A stretch of 64,000 bases of DNA, from NCBI RefSeq assembly GCF_051401765.1, contig NW_027480423.1, positions 3,286,001-3,350,000 on the forward strand, given 5' to 3'. How positions within the stretch are numbered: position 1 is the first letter of the stretch; every line of letters begins with the position of its first letter. The notes under the pieces are model-generated. The model was not told where the DNA came from, made no database searches, and worked only from the letters and a program-made list of their open reading frames with translations. The position numbers and the translations under genes were made by a program. This stretch comes from Calliopsis andreniformis. Lineage: Eukaryota; Arthropoda; Insecta; Hymenoptera; Andrenidae. Positions 62,901 through 64,000 of the stretch are shown piece after piece.

Positions 62901-64000
62901 AATACAACAGTTTTTCCATCATATAACAGGAATATTTGCAACCAGTTTGAAAGTGATGGTAATTGCTACGTTCCGAGCATCCTAGGCTTAACTCTAGGGC
63001 GGTGCTCCACCATATCGAATAGCTACGGCCTTAGAAGCCTACGCCTGAAGCATAAAATACAATACAAATACGACAGCATTTTCATCGTATAACAGGAATA
63101 ATTTCAACAAGCGTGAAAGTAATGATCATTTCGGCGTTTCGGGCATCCTAGACTTAACTCTGAGGCATTGCTCCACCAGATCGAATAGTTAGGGCCTAAG
63201 AAGTCAACGCCAGAAGCATAAAATACAATATAAATACAACAGTTTTTCCATCGTATAAAACGAATAATTGCAACCAGTATGAGACTTATGGTCATTTCTA
63301 CATTCCGAGCAACCTAGGCTTCACCCTAGGGCGTTGGTCCAACAGATTGAATATTTAGGGCCTTAGAAGTCAACGCCCGAAGCATAAAATACAATATAAA
63401 TTCAACAGCTTTTCCATCGTATAAAACGAATAATTGCAACCAGTATGAAAGTTATTGTAATTTCTACTTTCCGGGCAACCTAGGCATCACCCTAGGGCGG
63501 CGCTCCAACAGATCGAATAGTTATGGCTTTAGAAGTAAACGGCCGAAGCATAAAATACAAAATAAATAGAACTGTTTTTCCATCGTATAAAACGAATAAT
63601 TGCTACCGGTGTGAAAGTTATGGTCATTTCTACGTTCCGGGCAACCTAGGCTTCACCATAGTGCGTTGTTCCACCAGATGGAAGAGTTAGGGCATAAGAA
63701 GTCAACGCCAGAAGCATAAAATACGATTTAAGTAATACAGTTTTTCCATCGTATGGAACGAGTAATTGCAAACATTGCGAAAGTAATGGTCATTTCTACG
63801 TTCCGGGCTACCTAGCCGTCACTCTAGTGCGTTGCTCCACCACATCTAATAGCTACGGCCTTAGACGTCAACGACAGAAACATTAAATACAATAAAGATG
63901 CAACAGCTTTTCCATCGTATAAAACGAATAATTGCAACCAGTGTGAAAGTTATTGTCATTTCTACTTTCCGGGAAACCTAGGCTTCACTCTAGGGCGTTG
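59928..64000 (+). repeat. Satellite mosaic at the 3' end with a 15-mer offset pair
   Basis: About 60480-61190 recurs at 62970-63680 (offset 2490 bp, 15 monomers), including 'ttccgagcatcctaggctta' and the derived 'atcctagacttaactctgag' monomer near 60655, 61319 and 63145. A 4-monomer (664 bp) offset links 60614-60805 with 61278-61469. About 61985-62220 resembles 56680-56910 (32 monomers apart), and the last 280 bases resemble 55580-55860. The window ends inside the array. Confidence 0.75.

Larger units (their letters stand above)
1..64000 (+). repeat. Satellite DNA array, ~166-bp monomer, ~385 tandem copies
   Basis: Every part of the window can be read as head-to-tail copies of one monomer. 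The landmark 'gggcgttg' recurs at about 166-bp steps (for example 1616, 1782, 1947) from 122 to 63993. The total, 63871 bp, fits 385 monomers averaging 165.9 bp, the small deficit coming from 1-3 bp deletions, mostly in the T tract (for example the shortened tract near 19434). All monomers have the same orientation, and I found no unrelated insertion or change of register. By hand count the consensus is about 41% GC with seven CpGs. Arrays of this type are normally centromeric, pericentromeric or subtelomeric heterochromatin in eukaryotes. That location is inference. I do not recognise the satellite family or the species. Confidence 0.97.

Noticed and set aside
1..64000. CRISPR array or phage-type repeat system
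   Set aside because: There is no repeat/spacer alternation. The whole period is conserved, there is no cas gene, and the monomer is far longer than CRISPR units.
1..64000. Telomeric repeat, because TTAGGG occurs in most monomers ('agttagggcc')
   Set aside because: Only one copy per 166 bp, never in tandem, and variants such as 'ttcgggcc', 'ctacggcc' and 'ttagtgcc' are common. It is a chance hexamer.
1..64000. CENP-B box (pattern nTTCGnnnnAnnCGGGn)
   Set aside because: The best placement, ending at the 'ccggg' of the monomer, matches about six of the nine defined positions and lacks the CG of TTCG and the central A. The reverse-strand check at 'gcccgaagc' also fails. A divergent box cannot be excluded but is not supported.
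1..64000. Assignment to a named satellite family or species
   Set aside because: Satellites of about 166 bp occur in many plants and animals. I could not match the consensus to one from memory, and length alone is not evidence.
1..64000. HindIII-type satellite, because AAGCTT appears in some monomers (for example near 48110, 56730, 62050)
   Set aside because: The site is a derived variant in a minority of monomers. The common form is 'gaagcata', so it does not define the family.

Overview
The whole 64 kb window is one uninterrupted tandem array of a satellite DNA with a monomer of about 166 bp. I found no gene, RNA gene, transposon, CRISPR array or unique spacer. The landmark 'gggcgttg' can be followed from position 122 to 63993. 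That distance, 63871 bp, corresponds to about 385 head-to-tail monomers with a mean length of 165.9 bp, all in one orientation and in register. This is eukaryotic heterochromatin-type DNA, most plausibly centromeric or pericentromeric. A monomer near nucleosome-repeat length, no unique sequence, and multi-monomer higher-order repeats (HORs) are the usual signature. The sequence alone does not identify the species. A hand count on a consensus I assembled by eye gives about 41% GC and a CpG observed/expected ratio near 1, so CpG is not depleted.

Monomer layout, counted from 'gggcg' = 1: a GC-rich box (1-15); a segment with 'agttagggcc' (about 26-34); 'caacgcc' (43-49), which pairs as an inverted repeat with 'ggcgttg' (2-8); an AT-rich stretch (50-80); a T5 tract running into 'ccatcgtataaaa' (81-98); 'cgaataattgcaaccag' (99-115); 'tgtgaaagttatggtcattt' (116-135); 'tacgttccgggcaacctagg' (137-156); then 'cttcactcta' (157-166).

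Layout by region. 1-15.5 kb is dominated by an HOR of variable length, with landmark monomers spaced 27, 29 and 23 monomers apart and a 4809-bp (29-mer) tandem pair. 15.5-22.7 kb holds an HOR with 12/13/17-mer forms and a 2820-bp tandem pair. 22.7-36 kb is a mosaic with 11-mer, 6-mer, 4-mer and single-monomer tandem duplications. 36-40.3 kb is the most heterogeneous stretch. 40.3-56.2 kb holds a 15-mer (2487 bp) HOR with a 331-bp dimeric substructure, itself captured in a nearly identical 41-mer (6804 bp) tandem duplication. 54.6-59.9 kb is a 16-mer (2657 bp) tandem duplication in which I noticed one difference between copies. 59.9-64 kb is a mosaic carrying a derived monomer type otherwise seen only in the first 13 kb.

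Nothing encodes protein. The monomer is 166 = 3x55+1 bases, so an open frame in one monomer shifts in the next, and the short ORFs (106 residues at most) are translations of satellite sequence. The main biological content is the record of nested unequal exchanges, several with junctions located to tens of bases or less, and a dyad-rich monomer with possible relevance to centromere or heterochromatin function.
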